From NCBI GenBank assembly GCA_904381335.1, contig CAJFIN010000008.1:1-38573 (forward strand): a stretch of 38,573 nt of DNA, read 5' to 3'. The stretch's first letter is position 1. The number at the start of each line of letters is the position of its first letter. The translations under genes were made by a program, and so were the position numbers. This document shows, one piece after another, positions 26,018 through 34,810 of this stretch. The notes beneath the pieces are model-generated. The model was given only the letters and a program-made list of their open reading frames with translations, was not told the origin of the DNA and searched no databases. This DNA is from Candidatus Neoanaerotignum galli (GTDB taxonomy: Bacteria; Bacillota; Clostridia; Lachnospirales; Anaerotignaceae).

Positions 26018-26435
26018 CGATCCTATTTTGTACGCTGGAGGGCCTCCGGGGAACCGGGGACTTTTCTTTTTTTGTACCCGAAGGGAGCGCATTGACTCAC
26101 CACCTGCTAAAGCAGGCGGTGGTAGCCCTTCCGTTGGTCGGGCACGTGCGCTCTCCGAGGGAGATTGCATCTCCTGCGGGAGCCGCTGAACGATGCCACA
26201 GCTCGGTCGGTGCTGCTATCATCATCCATGCAGCCGGTTCTGCGGTGGGGGTAGCAAAATGCCATCTCACACAGTTTACCACCTGCCTGCGTAAACCTGC
26301 ACTGGCAGCTTTGCGCAGATAGCGGGATGTAACGATTCGTTACACCCCGCTTTAGGTGTATCGCATTTCACAACGTACCTCTTGCGAAAAGGGGTGAGCA
26401 ATTCCAGCATCCCTTTAGAAAGGACAAGGTGATCT
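26018..26435. other. Gene-free region before the relaxase, possible oriT
   Basis: 418 bases with no convincing gene. It holds a hairpin near 26100-26122 (CCTGCT/AGCAGG core) and the one at 26322-26350. In mobilisable elements the transfer origin usually lies just before the relaxase gene, so the segment is a reasonable oriT place, but no nick site can be named. Confidence 0.4.
26322..26350. repeat. Inverted repeat upstream of the relaxase (oriT candidate)
   Basis: GCGGGATGTAACG and CGTTACACCCCGC form a 13-base stem with one G-U pair and a three-base loop, 86 bases before the relaxase start. Confidence 0.55.
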
Positions 26436-28127
26436 ATGGCAATTTACCATTTGGAAGCCAAGATGGTCAGCCGGGGCGCGGGCCGCTTCGCTATGGCCGC
26501 TTTGGCCTATCTGAGCTGTTCCCGGATGCTCAACGATTACGATGGGGTGCAACACGACTACACCCGAAAGCAGGGCCTTGCCTGGCAGGTGGTGTTCCTG
26601 CCGCTAATGGCTCCCCCGGAAATGGCAGGACAGAGAAAAACTTTGGAACGCTGTGGAGAAAGCGGAGAAAACCAAGGACAGCCGCCTCACGCAGGAATTT
26701 GTCGCCGCACTGCCCATCAAGCTGTCACGCCAGAAGCAGATCGAGCTTCTACAAGATTTTATCCAGGAGCAGTTCATGGATGAAGGGATGTGCGCTGGCG
26801 TTGCGATCCACGACACCGATGGCCACAATCCCCACGCCCACATCCTGCTGACAGTACGCCCGCTGGACAAAGATGAGAAATGGCAGTACAAGACCGAGAA
26901 AGAATATCTCTGCATCAAGGACGGCGAGGAACGCGGCTTCACCGCAGCCGAGTTGAAGTCGGTGTAAGCCAAGAGCTGGGAGAAGCAGTACCCCTATAAA
27001 GTCGGTAAAAAGAAGGTGTACATGGCTCCCTCCGCAGCCCAAGCATATGGATATGTGCGATGGACAAACACCCCAAAAGCACCCGGTACGGCAGGCAGAA
27101 CCCCATCTCTGTGCGGTGGAACAGTGAAGAACAGCTACTCGTCTGGCGCAAGGCGTGGGCCACGGCGGCGAACCGCGGTCTGGAGCTGGCCGGTCACGAT
27201 AGCCGTATCGACCACCGCAGCCATGCCGAGCGCGATCTGGAGGAACGCCCCACTATTCACGAGGGTGTGGCAGCCCAGGCGTTGGAGCTGCGCGGCATCA
27301 TCTCTGACCGCTGCGAACTGAACCAGAAGATCAAGGCCGACAATGCCCTGCTCCGGGAGTTGAGGGGACAGGTCCAAAGCTGGCGCAGATGGTCGAAGCC
27401 ATCCTCCCGGCGCTTGCCGAAGCCATGGAGAATCTGCGTAAAAATCTGTTGCTGTTCTGTTACCAGCTGGGATATCTCTACAAGAGCAAGGAACGCCTGA
27501 ACGCTTTGCTGAATACAATGCACCCTGCCCTCACACAGTACAATCAGCTGACAAAGGACATTCAGGATAAGACAAAAGAGCGCCGCAACCTACTTTCTAA
27601 GAAAAAACTCTTTCTGCTGTCCATGTATTCCAGTACCAGGAGCTGGCGGCAAAGATTGCGGCACTGGCAGAGGACTTGGAGGAACTGCGTTCGGAAAAGA
27701 AGCTACTTCTGGCGTTGCTGGCATATACCGAGGAAGATGCCGCTGCAAAGTTCCCCAAGGACATCGCTGCCATAGAGCAAAGCCTGAAACGATTTGTAGA
27801 ACAGGAACAGAAATATTCCTCCGAGTTGAATACCACTCTGAATGAGTATGCCAAGCTTCGGGAACAGTCGCAAGGGTTTGACCCGGTACAGCTCTATGAA
27901 ACAAAGCAGGCATCTGCCCCGGCAAGGAGCGGGAAGCAGAGAGGCGGGTGCAAACGGTTTACGGCAAGAAATACAGCCAAATCTTGATGTTTGACAGTAA
28001 AAAGACGGTTTCCTATATCCTAAATGAGGAGAAAGAGCAACAGGCCATGAGGAGAATTGTGTGGCAGGCACAGAAAGAACAACCGATTTTTCCCCCAAAA
28101 AAGATGATAGGGGGACAGGAGCGGTGA
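26436..28127 (+). pseudogene. MobA/MobL relaxase, broken by frameshifts and a stop
   Basis: The start (ATG 26436, after AAGGACAAGGTG) reads MAIYHLEAKMVSRGAGRFAM, the N-terminus of MobA/MobL relaxases. The conserved reading then jumps frame several times. An extra A near 26620-26622 shifts it before WQDREKLWNAVEKAEKTKDS. A TAA stops it at 26965-26967. Further shifts occur near 27058, 27373, 27630 and 27911. Between them the protein stays recognisable, including the metal-site HDTDGHNPHAHILLT and the tail QPIFPPKKMIGGQER ending at 28127. The intact protein would nick oriT and lead strand transfer; this copy cannot. Neighbouring genes are intact, so the lesions look like real decay. Confidence 0.92.
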
Positions 28128-28169
28128 TACCATTTCTGTCCCTTATCTTTTGTTATAGGTTTTCCGTAT

Positions 28170-28218
28170 ATAGCGCAGACAGATATCTCGCTTGACACAA
28201 CACATCTGTCTGCGCTAT
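28170..28218. repeat. Hairpin between the relaxase pseudogene and the Kdp-linked gene
   Basis: Perfect 15-base arms, ATAGCGCAGACAGAT and ATCTGTCTGCGCTAT, with a 19-base loop. Neither side has a strong T-run. It lies 40 bases past the stop of the minus-strand unknown gene and may end that operon. Confidence 0.65.
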
Positions 28219-28257
28219 TGATTTTGATGACAAACAAAACAGTGAATTGTGTTAAAA

Positions 28258-29148
28258 TCAGACATTTAACGGGAATAGCAGCTTGAGAAAAACGCGCTGG
28301 GCATTTTGCTCACTGTCAAAACTGAAATAGCGATGTTCGCCTTTCCCATCATATAATTCAAATTCTAATTCTGATATTTTCAAAGTGTAGCTCAGCTGGT
28401 TCAGGGCTACATATACAGCCAGCTCCCATTCGGTCCGATCAATCAGATTCTGCTTTAAAATTCCGCTATAAAGCCATTCAAATTCCGTATAATCAACTCC
28501 GTTTTCCAGAAATCGCAGCCAAAGATTAACTTTTTGTGGAAAGGAGACAATCTCCAGGTAATTTTGCTTTTTCTGATCTTCTGAGATGTTTCCGTAGCAG
28601 TAGCAGGTGTTCTGCTGCATCCACGGGATATGTTCCCGTTCAAAAATTTCGCGCAGATCCCACTCTGCCACAAGAATCCCACTTTGCCGATCCATGCTCT
28701 GCCACAGCAAACACATTAGGGCCACTTCCTCTTTGTTGGCGCATCGAATTCGCAGGCAAAGAGAGCGGATACTGTCTGCATAGCTCCCGGAAACAGTTTT
28801 TTGAACGGCATAAAATGCTTCATTTTGCTGATTAATCGACAATTCCACTGTTTCCTGCGAAGAAAGTTCTGCGCCAAAGATGTCAATTTTCCACTTTGAG
28901 TGGAGTACAACCATGTACGCGCCAAAGGTCTGCCAGAAATCCTGTTCTGAAAACGAAAAATCACGAAAGAGGAAATAGATGTTATGTGCATCTTTTTTGA
29001 TGCCAACGTTGGTGACTGGCGTAATCTGTGCCCAGGTACAAAGGTCGCGCAGAAATTGCAGCAGAAGTTTTCGTGTAATGTTATCCTTAAAATCGGGAAC
29101 GGGGATTTCTTCCCGCTGCGATTCTTTGAAATAGTGCATCTCCTCCAT
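28258..29148 (-). CDS. Unknown 296-residue protein in the kdp operon
   Basis: I do not recognise a family. The start is ATG 29148 after GAGGTGG, 15 bases past the kdpC stop, so it belongs to the kdpFABC transcript. No signal peptide or membrane helix is seen. The protein is rich in Trp, Phe and acidic residues (FSFSEQDFWQTFGAYMVVLH; IPWMQQNTCYCYGNISEDQK) and ends in a hydrophobic RVFLKLLFPLNV. The long acidic middle and mixed alpha/beta pattern suggest a soluble, cytoplasmic two-part protein. Its position suggests a helper or modulator of the Kdp pump, or just cargo; neither is shown. Confidence 0.8.
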   Translation of the reverse strand: MEEMHYFKESQREEIPVPDFKDNITRKLLLQFLRDLCTWAQITPVTNVGIKKDAHNIYFLFRDFSFSEQDFWQTFGAYMVVLHSKWKIDIFGAELSSQETVELSINQQNEAFYAVQKTVSGSYADSIRSLCLRIRCANKEEVALMCLLWQSMDRQSGILVAEWDLREIFEREHIPWMQQNTCYCYGNISEDQKKQNYLEIVSFPQKVNLWLRFLENGVDYTEFEWLYSGILKQNLIDRTEWELAVYVALNQLSYTLKISELEFELYDGKGEHRYFSFDSEQNAQRVFLKLLFPLNV

Positions 29149-29163
29149 AGCCGTCCACCTCTG

Positions 29164-29817
29164 TTACTGGATTCCCATCCGCTGCGCGATTTCGATATTG
29201 ACTTTGAGCACATTTACAGTCTCCTCGCCAAAGATGCCGAGGACCTTTCCCTGGGTATTTTCTGCCACAATATCTTTGATTTCTTCTTCCGTAAGTCCGG
29301 ATGCTTTGACAATCCGGGGGATCTGTATTTCGGCGGAGGCTGGGGAAATGTGTGGATCCAAGCCGGAACCGGAGGCCGTCAGCAAATCGGTGGGGATATC
29401 CTCACGCTTTACTGTGGGATTTTTCGCCAGGAACGCTTCAATGTCTACCTCCACGCGTTCGGTCAGCGCCGGATTAGTCGGCGCATAGTTGTTCGAGCCG
29501 GAGCCGATGCCAGGGAACTCGGTGCCATCGTTGTAGTACTGCTTGCCGTCCTCGCCTTCTACGTAAACATTGTAATGGTATGCGGACGGACGGCTCCACA
29601 GGTAGTAGTCCTCGGTGAATTCCTGGCCGACATACTCAGCGCCGAGTGTTTTTCCGTCTACAGTTATCAAATTACCGCCCGCCTGGCGCGGGAATATAAG
29701 GGTGGAGAGCCCTGTAAGCAGGCAGGGGAACAGAAGTCCACAGACCAGCATCAGGACGACCGTGACCCCAATCATTTGACGAGCTCCATGTAATTCAGAT
29801 TTGATAGATTCTTTCAT
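29164..29817 (-). CDS. kdpC: Potassium-transporting ATPase subunit C
   Basis: 217 residues. One membrane helix near the N-terminus (MIGVTVVLMLVCGLLFPCLL) and a large outer domain: YVGQEFTEDYYLWSRPSAYH, then SGSNNYAPTNPALTERV and DLLTASGSGLDPHISPASAE, which are the typical KdpC motifs. The protein stabilises the KdpA-KdpB complex. The extracellular part is longer than in Escherichia coli, with an acidic insertion near residues 85-100 (EGEDGKQYYNDGTEFPG). It starts 17 bases after kdpB; GGAG lies 13 bases upstream. Confidence 0.97.
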   Translation of the reverse strand: MKESIKSELHGARQMIGVTVVLMLVCGLLFPCLLTGLSTLIFPRQAGGNLITVDGKTLGAEYVGQEFTEDYYLWSRPSAYHYNVYVEGEDGKQYYNDGTEFPGIGSGSNNYAPTNPALTERVEVDIEAFLAKNPTVKREDIPTDLLTASGSGLDPHISPASAEIQIPRIVKASGLTEEEIKDIVAENTQGKVLGIFGEETVNVLKVNIEIAQRMGIQ

Positions 29818-29834
29818 TGCGTATCAAACTCTCC

Positions 29835-31898
29835 TTAAAATCCAACCATGCCGATAGCGGTCAGCAACGGGGCAATGAGCATATCGATAATCTTGATTCC
29901 CACGAAGGGGGTTATAACGCCGCCAAGGCCATAAATCAACATATTCCGCGCCAGCAGTTTCCCGGAGGACATAGGACGGTACTTTATGCCCTTCATGGCC
30001 AGGGGAATCAGGCAGGGAATGATGATGGCGTTGAAGATCAGCGCTGACAAAATCGCACTGTATGGCGTTGTCAGATGCATAATGTTCAATACACTCAGCT
30101 GTGGTATTGCCATCATGAACATGGCGGGAATAATGGCAAAATATTTTGCAATGTCGTTGGCGATGGAGAAAGTTGTTAGACTGCCCCGTGTAATCAGAAG
30201 CTGTTTGCCAATCTCCACAACTTCCAGAATCTTCGTAGGGTCGGAATCCAAATCAACCATATTGGCGGCTTCTTTGGCGGCAGTAGTCCCACTGTTCATC
30301 GCAAGACCCACATTTGCCTGCGCCAGCGCGGGCGCATCATTGGTTCCATCGCCGGTCATGGCAACGATTTTGCCTTCTGCCTGCTCTTTTTTGATAACAT
30401 CGATTTTATCCTCTGGCTTGCATTCTGCAATAAAACCGTCCACGCCCGCTTCTTTGGCGATGGTCGCTGCGGTCAGCGGATTGTCACCGGTACACATAAT
30501 GGTCTTGATGCCAATGGCGCGCAGGCGCTCAAATCGCTCCGCCATGCCGGGCTTCACAGTGTCTTTCAGATAGATAACACCCAAAACCCTGTTATTTTCA
30601 CAGACCGTCAGCGGTGTACCGCCAAGACTAGAAATTTTATTGACCTGGTCATGCAAATCGAGGGGGATCATACCACCCAAGGATTTTACATATTGCTCAA
30701 TGGCTTCAGAAGCGCCCTTTCGGATCTTTGTGCCATCAGGCAAATTAACACCGCTCATCCGGGTCTGAGCTGTAAATTCAATGTATTCCGCACCTGCTGC
30801 ACCCTGACTCGTATCACCCAGATGCCGGGCAAGTTCCAGCGTGGATTTTCCCTCTGGGGTATCATCGTGCAGGCTGGTCAGTGCGGCACAACGGATCAAT
30901 TCGCTGCGGGAGGCGCCGCCCACGGGAAAAAAATCGGCGGCCAGCCGGTTGCCGTGGGTAATGGTGCCGGTTTTGTCCAGAATCATAGTGTCCACATCGC
31001 CGCAGGCTTCCACGGCCTTTCCGGACATGGCAATGACGTTGAATCGGGTCACACGGTCCATGCCTGCAATGCCGATGGCGGAGAGAAGCCCGCCGATCGT
31101 GGTGGGAATTAGACAGACGGTCAGCGCAATCAGAGTTGAAGTCTGGAGTTGCACTCCCGAGTACAGTCCAATCGGATACAGCGTCACAATGACAATCAGG
31201 AAAATAATAGTAAGCGACACTAGCAGAGTACTGAGCGCGATTTCATTGGGCGTCTTTTTGCGAGAAGCGCCCTCTACCAGCGCGATCATTCGGTCGAGGA
31301 AGCTGTTGCCCGCATCGGAGGTAATCTGGACTTTCAGCCAATCAGACACAATAGTAGTACCGCCAGTCACGGAACAGAAATCACCGCCGGATTCCCGTAC
31401 CACGGGAGCGGACTCACCTGTGATAGCAGATTCGTCCACCGAGGCTATACCTTCTATCACTTCGCCATCGCCAGGGATAATCTCCCCTGCTTTTACCAGT
31501 ACTATATCGCCTTTTTTCAATTCGCTGGACAGAACAGTTTTCTCTGTGCCATCCTCCAATAACAGACGGGCTTTGGTATCCTTCTGCGTCTTTTTCAGGC
31601 TGGCAGCCTGCGCTTTGCCTCGGCCTTCCGCCACCGACTCCGCGAAGTTTGCGAACAGGACGGTGATAAACAGCACTGCACAGACGATCATGTTGTACGC
31701 CCTTATATCCGTGCCTGTACTGATATCCCCAAATAAACCAGGGAAAAATGAAAGTACAAGTGTGATAAAAAAGCCAATTTCCACAACAAACATGACGGGG
31801 TTTTTCATCATGTAGGCAGGATTCAGCTTTGTAAAGGAGCCGATGACTGCCTGGCGAAAAATTTCAGGCGTGATCAGCTTCTGGTTCCTTTTACTCAT
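29835..31898 (-). CDS. kdpB: Potassium-transporting ATPase subunit B
   Basis: 687 residues, the P-type ATPase that drives the pump. The phosphorylated aspartate is D308 in [12 protein letters not shown]. The actuator loop is TGES (residues 160-163, with the Ser that is inhibited by phosphorylation in Escherichia coli), and the hinge is [20 protein letters not shown]. Membrane helices include [20 protein letters not shown] and [27 protein letters not shown] precedes the ATG. It stands between kdpA and kdpC in the standard order and shows no sign of decay. Confidence 0.98.
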   Translation of the reverse strand: MSKRNQKLITPEIFRQAVIGSFTKLNPAYMMKNPVMFVVEIGFFITLVLSFFPGLFGDISTGTDIRAYNMIVCAVLFITVLFANFAESVAEGRGKAQAASLKKTQKDTKARLLLEDGTEKTVLSSELKKGDIVLVKAGEIIPGDGEVIEGIASVDESAITGESAPVVRESGGDFCSVTGGTTIVSDWLKVQITSDAGNSFLDRMIALVEGASRKKTPNEIALSTLLVSLTIIFLIVIVTLYPIGLYSGVQLQTSTLIALTVCLIPTTIGGLLSAIGIAGMDRVTRFNVIAMSGKAVEACGDVDTMILDKTGTITHGNRLAADFFPVGGASRSELIRCAALTSLHDDTPEGKSTLELARHLGDTSQGAAGAEYIEFTAQTRMSGVNLPDGTKIRKGASEAIEQYVKSLGGMIPLDLHDQVNKISSLGGTPLTVCENNRVLGVIYLKDTVKPGMAERFERLRAIGIKTIMCTGDNPLTAATIAKEAGVDGFIAECKPEDKIDVIKKEQAEGKIVAMTGDGTNDAPALAQANVGLAMNSGTTAAKEAANMVDLDSDPTKILEVVEIGKQLLITRGSLTTFSIANDIAKYFAIIPAMFMMAIPQLSVLNIMHLTTPYSAILSALIFNAIIIPCLIPLAMKGIKYRPMSSGKLLARNMLIYGLGGVITPFVGIKIIDMLIAPLLTAIGMVGF

Positions 31899-31910
31899 GG
31901 TGGTTCCTCC

Positions 31911-33683
31911 TTATGCCCAAAGGGTCAAGTGTTCGGCAACGGGTCCAAGCGCCAGCACCGGGAAGAAGGTCAGCGCTGCAAAGATATAGACGATGAATAC
32001 CAAAATAACTGCAAAACTCATGGTATCCGTATGAAGCGTGCCTATCGATTCGTTGACAAACCTCTTTTTCATCAGCGAGCCTGCAATCGCAAGCTGCAAT
32101 ACCATTGAGAGATACCGTCCGAAGAACATGACAACGCCGGTGGTGATATTCCAGAACAGCGTGTTGTCCGCCAGGCCTTCAAAACCGGAGCCGTTGTTGG
32201 CTGCAGAAGATGAAAATTCATAGAGCACCTGTGAAAGCCCATGATATCCGGGGTTGGTGATGCCGGCCAATCCCTCCGGCGTGCCTACCGCCAACGCCGA
32301 GAATGCCAATATAAGCAAGGGATGAATAATAATGCACAAGGCGGCCAGCTTCATTTCCCGCCCTTCGATCTTTTTGCCGAGATACTCCGGTGTGCGCCCA
32401 ATCATCAAACCACAGATGAACACAGCCAAAATGGCGTAGGTGATCATATTCATCAGCCCAACGCCCTTGCCTCCAAATACCACATTGAGCATCATGTGAA
32501 GCATGGGGATCATACCGCCCAGCGGTGTCAGCGTGTCGTGCATGTTGTTGACGGTTCCAGTCGTGAACGAAGTGGTGACCGTTGTAAACAGAGAGGACTG
32601 AGCTACGCCAAACCGGACTTCTTTCCCCTCCATGCTTCCCATGGATTGGCTGAGCCCCACATCGGCCAACGCCGGATTGCCCTGGCTTTCCGCCCAGAAG
32701 CAGACTCCCAGTCCAATCAGGAACAGAATCCCCATTGCAGCAAAGATGCTACGCCCTTCCCGTCCATACAGCCAGACAATCCGGCTCCTGTGAGCTTTCT
32801 TAGAGATTGCAGTATTTTTGCCATCTGAAATGGCAGCAGCTGCCAACTCGCGCTTACGATCACAGACCATTTTACCAAAAGTGATCACGCAGGCTCCAGG
32901 CAAAAGCATCATAGAGTACATCTCGATCAAATTGGAAAGAATTGTTGGGTTCTCAATAGGCGTTGCCGAGTTCGCACCCAAAAATCCGCCGCCGTTCGTA
33001 CCGAGATGCTTGATGATCTCCAGCGCGGCCACAGGCCCCATGGCAATCACCTGTTTTGCGCCTTCAACGGTATCCACCACCACATTCCCGGAAAAATTCT
33101 GCGGCACCCCCTGCCACACCAACAGCAGACCGCCGACAATAGAGAACGGGAGCAGGACACGAGTCGTGATGCGGATGAGATCCGAAAAAAAGTTGCCGAC
33201 ATTATCCTTTGTCTTGCCCGCCAGGCCGCGGATGAAGGCTACGCATGCGGCATATCCGCTGGCAGCCGACACAAACATCATAAAAATAATGACCATCATC
33301 TGCGACAGATAGGACAATCCCGACTCGCCCGAATAATGCTGCAAATTAGTATTTGTCATAAAGCTGATGATAGTATTGAAGGAGAGCGATTCCTCCATGC
33401 CGCCAATTCCATTCGGATTGAACAGCCCAATACTTTGAACCCGTAAAATGACATATCCCAGCAGCATCATGACCCCGTTGGTCGCCACCAAGGAAACAGC
33501 ATATTTTTTCCAGTCCATGGTGTTTTGGGGGGTGATGCCGCAAATTTTATAAATAGTGCCGTCTACCCGGTTTAATACCGGGTCGGCAAAGGTATGTTTT
33601 CCGGCGGCGACATGATATACATAAATACCCACCGGAATGACCAGAATCAAATAAATGAAAATGGTCAAGACAATTTGTAACAT
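31911..33683 (-). CDS. kdpA: Potassium-transporting ATPase subunit A
   Basis: 590 residues, the potassium-selective channel-like subunit with about ten membrane helices. Selectivity-filter-type sequences are visible: SFMTNTNLQHYSGE, GTNGGGFLGANSA, TTVTTSFTTGTVNNMHDTLT and SSAANNGSGFEGLADNT. GGAGGG precedes the ATG. It follows kdpF by 21 bases and precedes kdpB by 12. Length and motifs are complete, so the pump should be functional. Confidence 0.98.
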   Translation of the reverse strand: MLQIVLTIFIYLILVIPVGIYVYHVAAGKHTFADPVLNRVDGTIYKICGITPQNTMDWKKYAVSLVATNGVMMLLGYVILRVQSIGLFNPNGIGGMEESLSFNTIISFMTNTNLQHYSGESGLSYLSQMMVIIFMMFVSAASGYAACVAFIRGLAGKTKDNVGNFFSDLIRITTRVLLPFSIVGGLLLVWQGVPQNFSGNVVVDTVEGAKQVIAMGPVAALEIIKHLGTNGGGFLGANSATPIENPTILSNLIEMYSMMLLPGACVITFGKMVCDRKRELAAAAISDGKNTAISKKAHRSRIVWLYGREGRSIFAAMGILFLIGLGVCFWAESQGNPALADVGLSQSMGSMEGKEVRFGVAQSSLFTTVTTSFTTGTVNNMHDTLTPLGGMIPMLHMMLNVVFGGKGVGLMNMITYAILAVFICGLMIGRTPEYLGKKIEGREMKLAALCIIIHPLLILAFSALAVGTPEGLAGITNPGYHGLSQVLYEFSSSAANNGSGFEGLADNTLFWNITTGVVMFFGRYLSMVLQLAIAGSLMKKRFVNESIGTLHTDTMSFAVILVFIVYIFAALTFFPVLALGPVAEHLTLWA

Positions 33684-33704
33684 CTGGTTTCCCTCCTGCT
33701 GATC

Positions 33705-33782
33705 TTAAAACTTTTCCGGGTGAAGCAACGCATAGACCAAATAAACACCCAGCAGTAAAACGATAATTCCTAAAACAATCAT
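33705..33782 (-). CDS. kdpF: KdpF peptide of the potassium pump
   Basis: 25 residues: one hydrophobic helix (MIVLGIIVLLLGVYLVYALL) and a short HPEKF end. KdpF packs against KdpA and KdpB like a lipid and stabilises the complex. It is directly upstream of kdpA, with GGAGGG before the ATG, and is missed by length-limited gene callers. Confidence 0.93.
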   Translation of the reverse strand: MIVLGIIVLLLGVYLVYALLHPEKF

Positions 33783-33794
33783 GCTTCTCCCTCC

Positions 33795-33893
33795 TTACTC
33801 GCTTCTATCCACTTGCTTCCGACACCAGCCAATCAGCAAGATAATGGAACCAATACAACCCGCCAACACTGCGAGCATAACACAATCCATCAT
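33795..33893 (-). CDS. 32-residue membrane peptide, first gene of the kdp operon
   Basis: The reading frame starts ATGATG at 33893, eight bases after GGAGG, and ends 12 bases before kdpF, whose own GGAGGG sits in the gap. The peptide is one membrane helix (MLAVLAGCIGSIILLIGWC) followed by a basic tail (RKQVDRSE). It is not KdpF, which follows it. I do not know a named family; a second tiny helix at the head of the operon suggests an extra accessory peptide of the pump or its regulation. Position and ribosome binding site make it likely real. Confidence 0.75.
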   Translation of the reverse strand: MMDCVMLAVLAGCIGSIILLIGWCRKQVDRSE

Positions 33894-33931
33894 AAATGTT
33901 TCCTCCTCTCTGCTTTTCTGGAGAGAATTTT

Positions 33932-33960
33932 ATCATATAAGACGTGAAGGTGCTCTTAAC
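33932..33960 (-). promoter_or_regulatory. Promoter region of the kdpFABC operon
   Basis: A TATGAT -10 has GTTAAG 17 bases upstream, far from the -35 consensus, as expected for an activator-dependent promoter. TAAGA and TCTTA (33938-33958) form an inverted repeat with 11 bases between the arms. KdpE is the likely activator. Confidence 0.5.
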
Positions 33961-34057
33961 ATATCCAGGCAAGGATTAAAAGCATATAAAGGCTCTACAA
34001 AGTCGCCGCCACCCGTAAAACGGGTATCTCGGGGCGCAGGCTCTAAGCCCGCCCTAC

Positions 34058-34581
34058 TTAACCACGCCTAAAGGCGCTGGCTTTTAACTCGTTGCTGCCC
34101 TTAAGGGGCGTTTGTACTACCCAGCCCTGACCTTTAAAAGGGTCTTCATCTTCTTTCCGCTGAGTTTATCTTGCAATAATATCCATCTTTTCTTGGTCTT
34201 GTATATACTTTTTTATGGTGGCTTCGTTTAATCCTGCCGTACTCACATAATATTCCTCCGACCAAAAATGTCGATTTCCAAATTCATACTTTAAATTTGC
34301 GTGCCGATCAAACATCATCAATGCACTTTTCCCCTTCAAGTATCCCATAAAAGATGATATGCTGATCTTTGGCGGTATGCTTACCAGCATATGTACATGA
34401 TCCAGCATAAGACTTCCTTCCAAAATTCTACACCTTTGTAACTGCAAAGCTATTTTAAAATATCTCGCAAATCACTTTTGTATTGATTATAAACAATTTT
34501 TCTTCTATACTTAGGGATGAAGACGATGTGATATTTACACATCCACTTCGTATGTGCAAGCGAATTCGTTTGCTTTGCCAT
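34058..34581 (-). pseudogene. tnpA: IS200 TnpA (Y1 transposase), broken
   Basis: The gene starts MAKQTNSLAHTKWMCKYHIV at 34581 after AAAGGTG. It keeps the HUH metal pair (LDHVHMLVS, from H-hydrophobe-H) and the tyrosine helix (NEATIKKYIQDQEK), then the C-terminal GQGWVVQTPLKGSNELKASA before the stop at 34058. Lesions are a TAG after RDILK, a one-base loss just before ILEGSLMLDHVH, and two or more small indels around 34165 where DKLSG is in another frame. An intact Y1 enzyme would cut and paste single-stranded DNA; this copy is inactive. Confidence 0.92.
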
Positions 34582-34582
34582 G

Positions 34583-34646
34583 AAATCACCTTTCCTTTCT
34601 TTAATAGTGGTCTGAACACCTCTATTAAAGAAAGGAAAGGTGATTT
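34583..34646 (-). repeat. Long perfect hairpin in the IS200 leader
   Basis: Two 25-base arms, exact reverse complements (34583-34607 and 34622-34646), enclose a 14-base loop. The arm nearest the gene contains the transposase ribosome binding site, two bases before its ATG, so the fold would hide it. This fits the known low expression of IS200 transposases. Confidence 0.9.
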
Positions 34647-34765
34647 TTTGTATAACGATCGTTACGCACCCGCATAGCGGGTGATTGATATTTCGCACGT
34701 TTCCGTTTCTCTATTGAAAAACTCCAACGTACTCAACTGAGTCTATCCGGCCCATAGACCCATAA

Positions 34766-34798
34766 ACAAAAGAGCCGCCCGCAAAAGCGGACGGCTCT
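34766..34798 (-). terminator. Terminator of the kdpDE operon
   Basis: AGAGCCGTCCGC and GCGGGCGGCTCT arms with a four-base loop, followed by TTTTGTTT on the minus strand, 12 bases past the kdpE stop. Confidence 0.88.
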
Positions 34799-34810
34799 AG
34801 AAAGCGGAAT

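Larger units (their letters stand above)
34005..34690 (-). mobile_element. IS200-family insertion sequence, decayed
   Basis: About 690 bases, the usual IS200 size, with no terminal inverted repeats but subterminal hairpins at both ends: ACCCGT/ACGGGT (34011-34025) and CACCCGC/GCGGGTG (34667-34683). It holds one transposase gene, now broken, and a long leader hairpin. There is no tnpB. It lies between the kdpE terminator and the kdp promoter. Exact ends are uncertain. Confidence 0.85.

Noticed and set aside
26653-26967. Separate relaxase pieces read as independent genes (also 27060-27500, 27389-27775 and 27676-27987)
   Set aside because: All are consecutive parts of one MobA protein in shifted frames, so they are one pseudogene.
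28984-29793. Plus-strand 269-codon frame opposite kdpC and the unknown gene
   Set aside because: Antisense to kdpC, whose motifs are clear.
30841-31815. Plus-strand 324-codon Ser-rich frame opposite kdpB
   Set aside because: Antisense shadow of kdpB.
33894-34010. c-di-AMP (ydaO-type) riboswitch before kdp genes
   Set aside because: Considered because such switches control kdp in some Bacillota, but the leader is only about 30 bases and shows no conserved core.
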